A stretch of DNA of 64,000 nt from Holtermannia corniformis (Eukaryota; Basidiomycota; Tremellomycetes; Holtermanniales), in assembly GCA_001599935.1 (NCBI GenBank), contig BCIJ01000003.1, positions 325,938-389,937 on the forward strand. The letters are read 5' to 3'. Positions 21,901 to 31,498 of the stretch are shown here, one piece after another; the first letter of the stretch is position 1, and each line of letters starts with the position of its first letter. Below the pieces are notes generated by a model that saw nothing but the letters and a program-made list of their open reading frames with translations, was not told the DNA's origin and did no database searches. Both the position numbers and the translations under genes were made by a program.

Positions 21901-22713
21901 CCTTTCGCTGGACAGGCTGACATTGTTTACAGGCATGAATGTGAGCAATCTTATTGACAGACGCGCCAGCTATCTTGACCGACTGTAGATGCTCGCCGCC
22001 ACGCTACTCTTGACCCATCCTGAGGAAGGCAAGTCTAGCCTTGCGCAGACAGCGTGTCGCTCATGCAACACAGAGCAAGCATATTGGGTGCTTGTCAGCC
22101 TGATCGACAAGCTGCTCCCGATGGACTTTTACGCCCCCTCGTTACTAGCGAGCCGGGCCGACCAGCGGGTTCTCTCCGAGCTGGTTGCGCAATTCATCCC
22201 AAAACTCGACCAGCACCTGCTCGACCTCGGGGTCGATCTTGCCAGCGTGACATTCGGGTGGTTCCTCAGCCTGTTTACAGACTGCCTGCCTGTCGAGGTC
22301 CGTCGCGCTCGCGCTCGTGTCGCTATGCTGACGTGACACAGACGTTGTTCCGCGTCTGGGACGTCTTCTTTGTTGAAGGCCACGATGTGAGTGCAAGCTT
22401 GCTGTCGTTCCGTGGCTGAGCGAGCAGACTCTGTTCCGGGTCGCGATCGCGATCCTCAAACTAAACGAACCCGACATCATCGCGTGCGAATCGGCCGGCG
22501 ACCTGTTTACGTTTGTGTCGTCGATGACGTCGCGCCTCTGGGCGGCCGACAAGCTGATCCAGGTGGGCTCGGCAGCTGGTGGCATGATGTCGGATGAGCT
22601 GACATTGGCAGCTCCAACACAGCTACAAGCCGATCATCCGGCATACTGATATCCAAGCGCGCTGTGAGCGCCACACGCTCGCGCTGCAAGCCGAGATGGG
22701 CCTCGACGAGTGA
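18907..22713 (+). CDS. TBC-domain Rab GTPase-activating protein
   Basis: A large protein with a long disordered Ser/Pro-rich N-terminal half (18907-21300) that includes a coiled-coil stretch (LDAYTVLEEENARLRRIVEG). A basic helix EWDAFLKKRRKNQAKG leads into the TBC domain. GVPLKYRADVWAECSGAKD opens it. IEKDVSRTFPG carries the arginine finger (IxxDxxR) and NPAVGYCQGMN the glutamine finger (YxQGM). Then LVSLIDKLLPMDFYAPSL, VTFGWFLSLFTDCLP and LFRVWDVFFVEGHD (WD motif). Introns split several of these motifs. Both catalytic fingers are present, so it should be an active GAP. The Rab target cannot be read from sequence. Confidence 0.88.
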
Positions 22714-22786
22714 TCGCGCGAGGGAGCTTAAGGCTACCCTCTACCGTTGTACTGTACAGATACCAACATGCATGTACGCACGCCCG

Positions 22787-23785
22787 CTACGCAAACCAAT
22801 CAGAACACCGTACATGCTCGAGCGCCGCGACGGCGCAACGCCAGACTCGTCGTCTAGCTCGCCAGCCGTGACCAAAAGCCCACCAGCGATAGACGTCTTC
22901 AGCCGGGTATAAGCCCAAAGCGGTCCGTAGCGGCACGAGCGCTGCCGTTTCCCAGCGCGATAGGATCCTCTTGGGCTGAGCGCACTTTGCAGACTCGAGC
23001 CGATAGTGCTCTGCCAAGATGGACCCAAACTCGTCGGCCGAATTCAGGGTTCGGTGGGCCCAGTATGAGCTTGGGAGAGGGAGGGTGCGGAAGCGGGTGC
23101 AGACGGCTCGGAGGGTGTCAACGTCGGTTGGATCGGTAGTGCACTGCAACGCGATGTGAACGAGCAATTCGTCAGGGAGGCTTAGTAGAAGACTGGGGCT
23201 GCGTTGCGTCTTTCGCGGCTGCGATGAGGATGCGGGGATGCCGATGTCAGTGGGCGATAGCGTGTCCAGCTATGTATGTATTAGAGCGATCAGCGTGGTC
23301 AGCTCTTGGCAGTCAACCGCAAGAGACGGATCATAACGTACCGGGTGTAGATGACTTGCTGTAGCGCGCCATCGACGGATCTGCGACTCGAGCCCCTTCC
23401 AGCCTTGGACTCTGGTTTGTCGAGGACGCGACCGTGCAGTGTCCTGCTGTGGGTCGAGCCAAGGGAACCGCCCGGCGTACTGGGGCAGCTGCCATGCAGT
23501 CAACAATACCCAGTCGTCGGGAGAAGATACGAGGCTAGAGATCAGATTAAAGCAGTAGCTGTGGAGGTTGATTGTACGCCGCACAGGCGGGATGGAACCA
23601 AGTGGTCGTGCGACGGTGGATAGGTGGATCAAGTGGGGAGGCCGTACGCTGGCACGGCCAACATGGAGCGTTTGGATGTTGCTCAACCAATTTTCTTCGT
23701 GTGGATCGCTGGCTGAAGGAGAGCGTGGCGCATACACTGGCGCAGCGCAGATTGCACACGACTCGTCTTGCGTACGGTCAGACAT
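22787..23785 (-). CDS. F-box-like hypothetical protein
   Basis: Two exons with one intron near 23275-23340 (donor GTACGT, acceptor ATACATAG). The first exon begins MSDRTQDESCAICAAPVYAP; the CxxC pair there hints at a zinc ribbon, followed by a His/Cys-containing segment (LHSYCFNLISSLVSSP). The second exon carries SPSLLLSLPDELLVHIALQC and VDTLRAVCTRFRTLPL, which fits an F-box (LPDEL...L..VC..F). The C-terminus is Trp/Arg-rich (DVYRWWAFGHGWRARRRVW). An SCF ubiquitin-ligase adaptor role would follow if the F-box is real. Tail to tail with the TBC gene. Confidence 0.55.
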
Positions 23786-24534
23786 GTCAGTTATCCCGGT
23801 CAGCGCTCGAGGACTGCATCAGTGTGAGAGTGCATGAATGGAGGTTATCGACTGTCAAAGGACATTGGTGCTCCGGGACAGTGATCGCGGTGCTCCTGTG
23901 AAGAGACGCTCGGACCCGGTCGGTCGTACCGGACGGACATTACTCGATGATCTGTAACCCGTTACAGACTGCTTGACCGACTCTGCTCGACTGCACTGCT
24001 CTGCACCGCGAGATGGACTGAATGTTTTAAGATGATCTGAACCACGCGGGTGGCCGTTCGGGTCGGGTCGCCGGGTGATCCCTGCCGCGCCGGTGCTGTG
24101 ATCGCCGGCCCGCGATCCAGACGTCGGCGGGTCTGCAGTGAACAGATCCAGTGTACGCTACCAGTTTCTATCACCAACACACAGTTTGCAACACCTGGCT
24201 GTGTTACCGTGTGAATCTACAGTCGTCACGAGACCGGCCGCGAGCTCGTCACGCCGAGGCCGATCTCGCCCTTTGGCACCGACACTGTCCGGTGCTCGAT
24301 ACCGGTACGATCCGTGCTCTGCCCTGCTTGCCATCCACGACGGCGTACGCCCCTGGACCCCACGCTTGCCCCGTTGCCGGCCCCGACCGCACGCACGGCA
24401 GCTGGCCACGACATCGCATCTCATCTGCGACGCCGCGCCGTGTCACACGACCGAGCTGCACACCTCCTTTGTCTCGCCGCGCCGCACAAAAGGCCACCAG
24501 CCGGTCACTCACCACCCTGCATCCCACCGATCCG
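23786..24534. other. Divergent intergenic region with two perfect inverted repeats
   Basis: The region lies between the F-box-like gene and the acidic hypothetical gene. An open frame upstream of 24535 is unlike coding sequence (Arg/Pro/Cys-rich, no motif). It holds CTGTAAC-N2-GTTACAG at 23952-23967 and GATCGC-N6-GCGATC at 24100-24117. Confidence 0.55.
23952..23967. promoter_or_regulatory. Perfect inverted repeat CTGTAACCCGTTACAG
   Basis: Seven-base arms CTGTAAC and GTTACAG are separated by CC. This is the size and shape of a site for a dimeric DNA-binding protein. No factor can be assigned. Confidence 0.4.
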
Positions 24535-25266
24535 ATGCCTACAATGATTGTCTCTCCCGTCCCCGCCCACGTCCAGACCGTTCCCGTCCATGCGCGTGCT
24601 TCCGCCTCAGCCTCTCCCCGGCCATCAGCGTCCACGACTCCCGTCTCCATCTCTCCCCCTTCACGATCCTATGCCGCTCCTCCACGCCGCCCTTCAGCCC
24701 TCTGGGCGCCCCTGTCGGCTCCCGCTCTCGAGTTTGCACGAGCCGTCCAGGCCAGCGGTCTGCGCAGGGTTGAATTCGTGATCGACGTGCCCGTCTGGTC
24801 ACCTGGCATGTGGACGGACCTGTCCGCGCTCAGTCAGTTGCGGGACCAAGTGCTCGGGACCACGCACAGTGTGATCCACTGGCTATCACAGGCCGAGCCG
24901 GCAGTGCAAGCAAGCTACAAGCTCCTAGCACGGAGCTGCACTAGCCCATCCTGTGTCCCGGGCACAGGCAAGCGCTCACACCCTCATCTGGGCCTCCCCT
25001 GCCCAGCCTCGGGCTGGGGCTGCATCCGCCTACTCGAGGGCAACGCGAAAGCGGCACGGCGCAACCCATCCCGTCGCTCAAGCTTCAACGTCCAAGTCTC
25101 GCCACCGCCACTCAACCTCTCGGACAGCGGCGACTCGTCCGACGAAGACGAGACGGTCGAAGACGTTGTCACCCGCACAGTCGAGGAACGCAACGCCGCA
25201 GGCGAAACGGGCGCGTTTGCGATCGAGTTGTTCGGAGCGCCGGCCTTGGTCATGCTCGAGGTCTGA
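24535..25266 (+). CDS. Hypothetical Pro/Ser-rich protein with acidic tail
   Basis: A single open frame of 243 codons from the ATG at 24535. The N-terminal third is disordered (Pro, Ser, Ala). A helical block, RPSALWAPLSAPALEFARAV then LRRVEFVIDVPVWSPGMWTD, and a region with four cysteines (SCTSPSCVPG, LPCPASGWGC) follow. The C-terminal part is acidic (LSDSGDSSDEDETVEDVV) and ends FGAPALVMLEV. The frame extends upstream to 24151 without a stop, but that part looks non-coding. I recognise no domain. A short intron in the middle is possible. Confidence 0.5.
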   Translation: MPTMIVSPVPAHVQTVPVHARASASASPRPSASTTPVSISPPSRSYAAPPRRPSALWAPLSAPALEFARAVQASGLRRVEFVIDVPVWSPGMWTDLSALSQLRDQVLGTTHSVIHWLSQAEPAVQASYKLLARSCTSPSCVPGTGKRSHPHLGLPCPASGWGCIRLLEGNAKAARRNPSRRSSFNVQVSPPPLNLSDSGDSSDEDETVEDVVTRTVEERNAAGETGAFAIELFGAPALVMLEV

Positions 25267-25540
25267 GCGGGGCAAGGCCAAGGCCAAGGTTTGCCCGTCA
25301 AAAGGCTGTACGGATACGGCTACCATCATCACCTCATGCTTGTCACGCGGTCCGTCTAGGCCGCCGTCTTTTGTTTTGTCATCTTTGTACGCTTGGGCTG
25401 TCATGCACTGTCTCCATACGGGCTCGCCGCAAACGTTACGCGCCGTAGCGTTGACCATGCAAACGTCGAATGACAATCCTCGTGATGGCCGACGGCTCTT
25501 AGACTAATCGTGATAGAGTATACATGTGCCCGAGCCACCC

Positions 25541-26188
25541 TCAGGCGTCTATCCGCCCGCCCGGCGCACCCGAGGCAGCAGCCGGAGCCGAGAGCTGCGC
25601 AAACCGCTCCTCGCCCGCAACAGCAACCAACTGCTGAAGAATCTGGGATGACGACAGATGGCTCAACGGTACCGTTTCCGACGGGTGATTGACTAGTTGA
25701 TCAGCCCTCGTTCCTGCCTCGATCGACGCACAGAAATCAACCGTCATACTAGGCTTCTCGTCCGGTGCGCTCCTGACGCTCGCCTGGCGATCACGCGATT
25801 CTGCGTCTTTGGATCGAGTCCGGCCGTCGGGGATACGGTGGACGTGGATCGGGAGCGCTGGGTTGTGGAACGCGAGCTGGGGCGCGATGGCTTTAAGGAA
25901 TTCTCTGAGTGTCGTTAGCCGTGCTCGCACTCTGCTCGGGTACATTTCCTCCATCAGACGACTCTGTATCTGCACACCATGTGAAGAGATGAACACTGAC
26001 CGAGGTCCCGATTCATGGTTATGATCGACGAACCGGACTGAAATGGCCGAGACGGCGGGTGAGAGTACGACGGCGCCCTCGCCGTGTTTCAGTGTCTGCA
26101 GGATCTCTGGCAGCGGCCGCCGCCGCAGCACTCGCGAGCTCGCGTTGGCTGCTTTGAGCGCTGCTTTTGACGTTTGTACGGTCGACAT
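25541..26188 (-). CDS. Mitochondrial ribosomal protein of the L51/S25/CI-B8 fold (Mrp49/mL61-like)
   Basis: Three exons start MSTVQTSKAALKAANASSRV. LSPAVSAISVRFVDHNHESG is followed, after an intron (GTCAGT to ACTCAG), by PREFLKAIAPQLAFHNPALP. This F...P.L.FHNP.(L)PI.V pattern is the thioredoxin-like L51/S25/CI-B8 domain. A second intron joins MTVDF to FNHPSETVPLSHL. The tail is Ala/Pro-rich. The short length and fold fit the fungal Mrp49 (mL61) subunit, though mS25 has a similar domain. The stop of the Lyc1-like gene is 79 nt upstream on the same strand. Confidence 0.72.
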   Translation of the reverse strand: MSTVQTSKAALKAANASSRVLRRRPLPEILQTLKHGEGAVVLSPAVSAISVRFVDHNHESGPRSVFISSHGVQIQSRLMEEMYPSRVRARLTTLREFLKAIAPQLAFHNPALPIHVHRIPDGRTRSKDAESRDRQASVRSAPDEKPSMTVDFCASIEAGTRADQLVNHPSETVPLSHLSSSQILQQLVAVAGEERFAQLSAPAAASGAPGGRIDA

Positions 26189-26267
26189 TACTTTGTGGTG
26201 AAGCGAGCGGCCAGTTGAACTTTGATGGCGATCCGTATTCATGCACACCGTTACGCTGCGCTACGTC

Positions 26268-27647
26268 TCAATGCCAGCCTACCGCCTCGCCGTGCTCCCA
26301 CGTCCACTCGCCGTCCGTCTCGTAGATGCACACACCAAGCAGGTGGCCGTCAATATCGTTGCGCGGCATCTCCTGCGCTCCAAGCGACTGCCACGCCGTC
26401 GTCAGCGTCCGACAAAGACCCCAAGCCGCCACGTCGTCGCAATCGTACAGTCGCGCGGCCGCCGCCAAGGCCCGCAGCGCACCAGGCAGGTCTGCAGGCC
26501 CAACGTTTTGCACGAGCCCAATGGCCAGCTGGCGTTTGACGAATTTATTGGGCGAGAACAGGATCACGCCATCTGGGTTCCCCGCCGTGTTCGAGCCAAG
26601 TCGGATCCCAAGCGGGGTCGTAAACGGCGCCGAGAGGTTGGCAGTGTGTCGGGTACGTTCAGGAAGGTACTGGAACAGCCCTGGGGATGAGAGATCGTAT
26701 GTTGCGACCGACGCCGAGTCGTTCACCGGCCGCTTGGCGAGCGCATCCCGTGTCTGCTGACCGAGCTCGATCGCCAGCTGATCTAGCTCGGCGAATGTGA
26801 TCCACTTCCACCCCGTCTCATCGCTCGGCGCGTCCGACTGCACAGGCGACCAGTGGACTGCCGTGTCACCCAGGCCAGGCGGGATCACCCACCCAGGGCG
26901 GAACAGACCGCCTTCAGATGGCACCGTGACATTGGCGTAGATCTCACGGCCGACATCCGACCAAAGGACCGACAGGCTTGCACGGGGCAGTTTGGCCTGG
27001 ATCTCGTCTGGGAGCGGTGGCGGTGGCTGATCAAACGGCCATGGCAGGGTCTCGTAAGACGTTGGGGGTGCTAGGCGAAGATGCAACAAGCGCAGCATGT
27101 GGGTTGCGTACCCGCGTTCTATTCGAGCTTTAGCACAGACACACAAAGTATCCAAACATACTGCGGTGCTCGGCAGCGGTGAAGACGGACGCAATCCCAT
27201 ACAGGTGTCCGTCGGTCACTTTGCCCTCTCCCCGACGCTTGATGATGATCCTGCGACGAAAACTAGGCAACTCAGACCCCGCTGACCCACACATATGGTG
27301 ACGTACGTTTCGCACGATGCATACACTTGGCCTTGATAGTCATCTCGCTTGACGAGCACCCTGTGCCTCGCGATCAGCACTGATCACACTTGAGACTCGG
27401 CCTCGCACCACTGCAAAAACGCATGATCGACCGCCCAAGGTCCTTTGTTGAGCTCGGCGTCTTCAGCACGGTAAGCCTACTTGGCCATCAGCCATCATCT
27501 CTGATCTTGTGCGTCCCGGCAACCCACCTCGAGGTGCTTGCCCCTCGCCCAAGGCGTTGCCGCCAGACGCAGCAAGACTTGTTCTTCCTGCGCCTTATTC
27601 GCGATCCGTAGCACTAGCTCGGAGACAGCAGGCAAGCTCGTCGACAT
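26268..27647 (-). CDS. Lyc1-like N-acetyltransferase (GNAT fold)
   Basis: Several exons begin MSTSLPAVSELVLRIANKAQ. DAELNKGPWAVDHAFLQWCE and VLVKRDDYQGQVYASCET follow, then a GNAT core HLYGIASVFTAAEHR joined to RGYATHMLRLLHLRL. The R-G-Y-A-T-H-M run is the acetyl-CoA binding motif (R/Q-x-x-G-x-G/A). The large last exon contains LWSDVGREIYANV and WKWITFAELDQLAIELG. This layout matches the Lyc1 family, in which Yarrowia Lyc1 acetylates lysine in catabolism. Substrate here is inferred only. Confidence 0.75.
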
Positions 27648-28335
27648 AATGGCTGTCGACGCAGCGAAGGGGAGATGGGGCTGTTACTAGTACTTCGGCT
27701 CGGAGCCGCAAGCCGAGGTTGTCGGATCACCTGACTGGAGCAAAGGGGGGCCTGTCGATCAAGCAGCGCTGATCAGTCATTTGCCATGGTTTTGGTAGAG
27801 GCGTTACGAAATACCAAACGATGGACGGCCGCTCGATCGCTGTCGAGGCCAAGCTGTCCCACGGCTTGGCCTACTGATCCGAAGCACGGCCAAACGCGCG
27901 CCTGCGCTCAGCAAGCAATTCAGTATCTACATGGAGCAAACCGACACACGCAAGCTCGCTCGTCCCTGTCGGAAGGATCGGCAAAGTCGACGCGGGCCGG
28001 TAGAGTTTGGAGGCTGCACCTAAACTGCACCCGTCGCGGCAAGGACATGCTACGAGCGGCGTTGCCACGACCGTCACTGAAACAGCGGTGGGCCAATTGT
28101 CATGGTGATGACTTGCTCAGCTTGGCGAACATCTCACTTTGCATAGTATGCGACATGGATCAGCACAGGGGTCAATGACGCTTGGGGCATGGAAGCGCGG
28201 TATACTTGGGGCCGTCGCCCATGAGCAAGTTGCCTGGATTATGACAGCCGGACTACGCTGATCAGATGTAGATTGCAATGCATGTGACTCTGTCCTCGAT
28301 CAGTGAATGTTCTCACACGACAAACGGATACTGAC
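27648..28335. other. Intergenic region, no supported gene
   Basis: A plus-strand frame at 27786-28178 has no recognisable motif and atypical composition. The region separates two minus-strand genes and probably holds the promoter of the Lyc1-like gene and the 3' end of the ribosomal protein gene. Confidence 0.5.
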
Positions 28336-28899
28336 CTACTCGCCTTTGCGCGGCCGCTTCCACGCATAGTCCCAGCCCTTTGCACTCGGCGTCTCTGTCG
28401 GGACCCAAGCCTCTCTCGGAAACAACCCGTCGATCCTCGCTTCCTTCCACTTTCTCTCCCTGCCCTTCAGAGCCTCGACCTTTTCTCCCGCATCCAACGA
28501 TTTACGACTCGTTGCGAGTTCCACCAGCCGCCTATCTCCCAGTGTCTCCAGCTCGTCCATGGCCGCCTTCATCGCGTCATACCTCGCCTTGAGCGCGCGC
28601 TCACGGCCGTCACGGACTTGTCGTTGGTGAAGAGCCCATGCGCGTGTGATAGTTTCGTGTACTGCTGGTGTGGGAGCGACGTGCGCTAGGCGATCAATGT
28701 GGGACGGGTGGTGGGTGCCTGTAGGCGTTGGAGTTGAGGGGGAGCCAGGTGGGTACAGTGTCTTGCGGAGGAGGTCGGATCGGTTGTCGCTTGGAGCGTC
28801 GCGATCGGGTGGGGTGGCATATGACCTCGCTCGACCTGGGACCACGCGCCGTGATGAAGATGCAAGAGTCGAGGTGGAAGGCCTGCAGCGGACGAGCAT
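28336..28899 (-). CDS. Mitochondrial large ribosomal subunit protein mL40 (Mrpl28 family)
   Basis: The single-exon frame starts MLVRCRPSTSTLASSSRRVV, an Arg/Ser-rich mitochondrial presequence ending near RARSYATPP. The body has AVHETITRAWALHQRQVRDG, KARYDAMKAAMDELETLG and DGLFPREAWVPTETPSAKGW, the order seen in mL40 proteins. An in-frame ATG 30 nt upstream (28929) would add ten residues; the 28899 start gives the better presequence. Two GGGGTTAG motifs lie 51 and 113 nt upstream. Confidence 0.85.
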   Translation of the reverse strand: MLVRCRPSTSTLASSSRRVVPGRARSYATPPDRDAPSDNRSDLLRKTLYPPGSPSTPTPTGTHHPSHIDRLAHVAPTPAVHETITRAWALHQRQVRDGRERALKARYDAMKAAMDELETLGDRRLVELATSRKSLDAGEKVEALKGRERKWKEARIDGLFPREAWVPTETPSAKGWDYAWKRPRKGE

Positions 28900-29941
28900 G
28901 ATGATCAAAGTGTCTAGCGGTCCTTGCACAAAAGTCAGACCGTGAGCGTGGGGTTAGCTCCGCCACGTTCTGCGTCGGCGATACCGAGTTGTACCGGCGA
29001 TAACCGCCCGGGGGGTTAGTGTCCCTGTCCCCGTGCCAATCGACCATGGCATTCCAGTGCAGTGTCTCGGTCGATCAGTGAGGCGTCAGATCGGTGGTGG
29101 TGGTGAGCGCCTCTGGCTTGCGACAGGCGGGGACCTCGCGCAAGTCGTCCACCGCCACTGCCGATCGCGTGATGGGCCGGTGCCGTGCCTTAATGTCAGG
29201 CTTTGTTCGAGAACCTTTCCGACGGCGCATCTCACAACACGTCGCCTCCGTCGTCGCGCACTAATGAGCACGGGGCCGGAACAGACGGCTGTTGTGAAGG
29301 CTTCCGGACATGGGCAGTTGGCCTGGCCGTTGAGGGCGATGCGAACGCGAGTACAAGTAGACAGGACGTGCTGTGTGAGCACCAACCGCCGGAAGTGGGA
29401 AGCCACCTGTACTGTCTCGCCGACCGCGCCTCCAACCGACTGATCACGCGTCGACCAATCGTCTCCGTCAGACCTCTTCTACTGGCTCGCACGAATTAAA
29501 GCCAAGCCAAACCCAGCCCAGTCCCACGCAGTCCAACCACCTCTGCGACGCGCTAGACGTTTCCACCGCACCTTTCGTTTCACGTGGAGGTCCGGGACCG
29601 CAGCTTCGGCAGACTCGGACGAGCCGGCGCCACGGTCGTTGCGTGTTCACATCAAAGTTTGCGTACCTTCACGCAGCGCGCACTCAAAGTGGTCAACACT
29701 CGGGCTCGCTCGGACACTCGAGACCGGGACTACAGACGACTACAAGGGCAGTTCGCGTTTGCCCGAGCTCTCGACAACTCTCCGGCCGCAACGGTCGTCA
29801 GCCGATCCGTGCACGCGCACTCTTGTCCCTGAGCCGGCTTGTTTGGCTCGTCGCGAAACGCACAGACGCGCACAGACGTCAACCGAATTCAACTTTACCA
29901 ACACACAGACCGCCCAACACACACATCGCCCTCGACCTCCG
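28900..29941. other. Divergent intergenic region between mL40 and the glutaredoxin gene
   Basis: About 1 kb without a supported gene. The left end holds the GGGGTTAG promoter motifs of mL40. The right end is probably a long 5' leader of the glutaredoxin gene, rich in CAC and ACA just before its ATG. Confidence 0.55.
28950..29019. promoter_or_regulatory. Two GGGGTTAG motifs upstream of mL40
   Basis: GGGGTTAG occurs at 28950-28957 and again at 29012-29019, 62 nt apart and in the same orientation. The core is shared with the ERV14/REF and CCT3/DAD1 promoters in this window. Confidence 0.45.
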
Positions 29942-31152
29942 ATGCCCTTTGAGCTCTCGGCCCCTCCCCCACCCAGAGAGCACTATCGTCGTGCACACCC
30001 AGAATCTTCCCTCGGGCTCGTAACAGGACCAACCCACGCTGTTATGCCCACTATTTCACTCGGCTCGTTCTCCTCTACTCCCAACGCTCCTCTTTTGCCC
30101 GCACCCGCACTGTCCCCAAGCACGAGTCAACGTCGGAGTTCATCCATGTACTTGCTTGGCGGAGGCAAGCGATCCGCCGGGAAACGGTGGCTGATCCCCT
30201 TGGCTGCGTGCTCGCTCTTGCTGCTGGGCTACATTACGCTCGGTCGTGGGATCCCAGAGCCCGACTCGGCCACCTTTACCGCCGCCCGGGTCTCACCCCG
30301 TGTCCCAGGCTACCCCATCCACCACAAGCGGCCACGACCGAAACCGCACGCACCGTCATCAGACCGGGAAAACGGCTTGTCGCTGTTGATCCAAGACGAA
30401 GACGAGCTTATCGCCGAGGACGACTTGTACTATGACTCGCTGCCGGCCTCACCCGCCGTCACCGTCGATCCGGAAGAGGCGCAGCGCCAGGCCGAGTTCA
30501 AAGCGCACCAACTCGTCATCGACACGCTCGAACGCCAGCACCAGCTGCTCGCGATTGCCCACTTTGTCGCCGAGGGCGGCATCCTCGACAACGACTTTGA
30601 CGTCCCAAACGAGGAGACGCTCAAGAAAATGGGAGGGCGCGGGCTGGAACACCGGCTGTTGAAAGCCGATGCAGAGTGGGCGCAGGAGCAGGCCGAGGAG
30701 GACGCCGAGGCGTTTGTGGATGGTTGGCAGGATTTCGCGAGGAAGCGGTTCAGGGTTTTGGTGTTTTCAAAGGTGCGCACAGGGTGCATCTCTCGGTCAA
30801 TCACGGCTCACTCGCCACTCAGTCATATTGCCCCTATTCGAGGAACGCGAAGAAGATCTTGCGCAGCTACAACCTCTCTCCAGAGCCATTCGTGATTGAG
30901 CTCGACCAGCGCAGTGAGTATTCCCGTATCCAAAGTCACTGCACCACACGCTGACACCTAACAGCCGATGGCCCTCAATTACAAGCCATGCTCCACACTC
31001 TCACCGGCCGCCGGACAGTCCCAAACGTCCTGCTCGACCTCGACCCACTCGGCGGTTCTGACGAAATCGAGTTGCTGCATTCCGAAGGCGGCCTGCGCAA
31101 ACGCCTCCAAGACGCTGGCCTCATGTACCTATCCGACCGGCGGGGGCGATAG
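29942..31152 (+). CDS. Membrane-anchored monothiol glutaredoxin (Grx6/Grx7 type)
   Basis: Three exons. The N-terminus is cytosolic and Ser/Pro-rich. A single membrane segment, WLIPLAACSLLLLGYITLG (near 30190-30250), is followed by a long luminal stem rich in acidic residues. The thioredoxin-fold domain begins RFRVLVFSK and, after an intron, SYCPYSRNAKKILRSY. The active site is CPYS with one cysteine. TVPNVLLDLDP is the TVPxVF-like cis-proline motif, and LHSEGGLRKRLQDAGL the C-terminal helix. Type II anchoring plus CPYS matches the secretory-pathway enzymes Grx6/Grx7 of yeast. The start at 29942 is the first ATG whose downstream codons look coding. Confidence 0.88.
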
Positions 31153-31498
31153 AGCACAGCAACAGCAGGGATGTATATATGTGCATTTGTACTGTGCGCA
31201 CTGACGCTGTGCCGCGAGAGTGGCGGCGGACGTGCAGTGTTGGTTCACACTCTACCGTCCTTTGAGACATCGCCCGCCGATCCCTCTTTGCTGATTTTCA
31301 CAGCTCAACTGACGGAGCCCACCGACAGCACCAACGACCAAAAGCAGCACACCATCACCGTTCCCACCCCTATCACCGTCTCGACCCCTTTGATCAGCAT
31401 TGGGAGGATCAACCTCCTATCGACCGCGTTGGCTGGCTCACCATCTCGTGCGTTGCTCGCTCCTGGCAGTCCGGCAGACGAGACAGATTGATGACGCG
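31153..31498. other. Intergenic stretch or upstream exon of next gene
   Basis: A frame rich in Thr/Pro (TVPTPITVSTPLISIG) runs through part of it but ends before 31499. The next gene lacks an evident signal peptide, so a signal exon may lie here; I could not place its splice sites. Confidence 0.4.

Noticed and set aside
24151..24534. Upstream extension of the acidic hypothetical protein to 371 residues
   Set aside because: The added 128 residues are Arg/Pro/Cys/His-rich, unlike the rest of the protein, and contain the palindrome-rich promoter side.
27786..28178. 130-codon plus-strand frame downstream of LYC1's start
   Set aside because: Arg/Cys/Gln-rich without motif; likely a chance frame in a GC-rich intergenic region.
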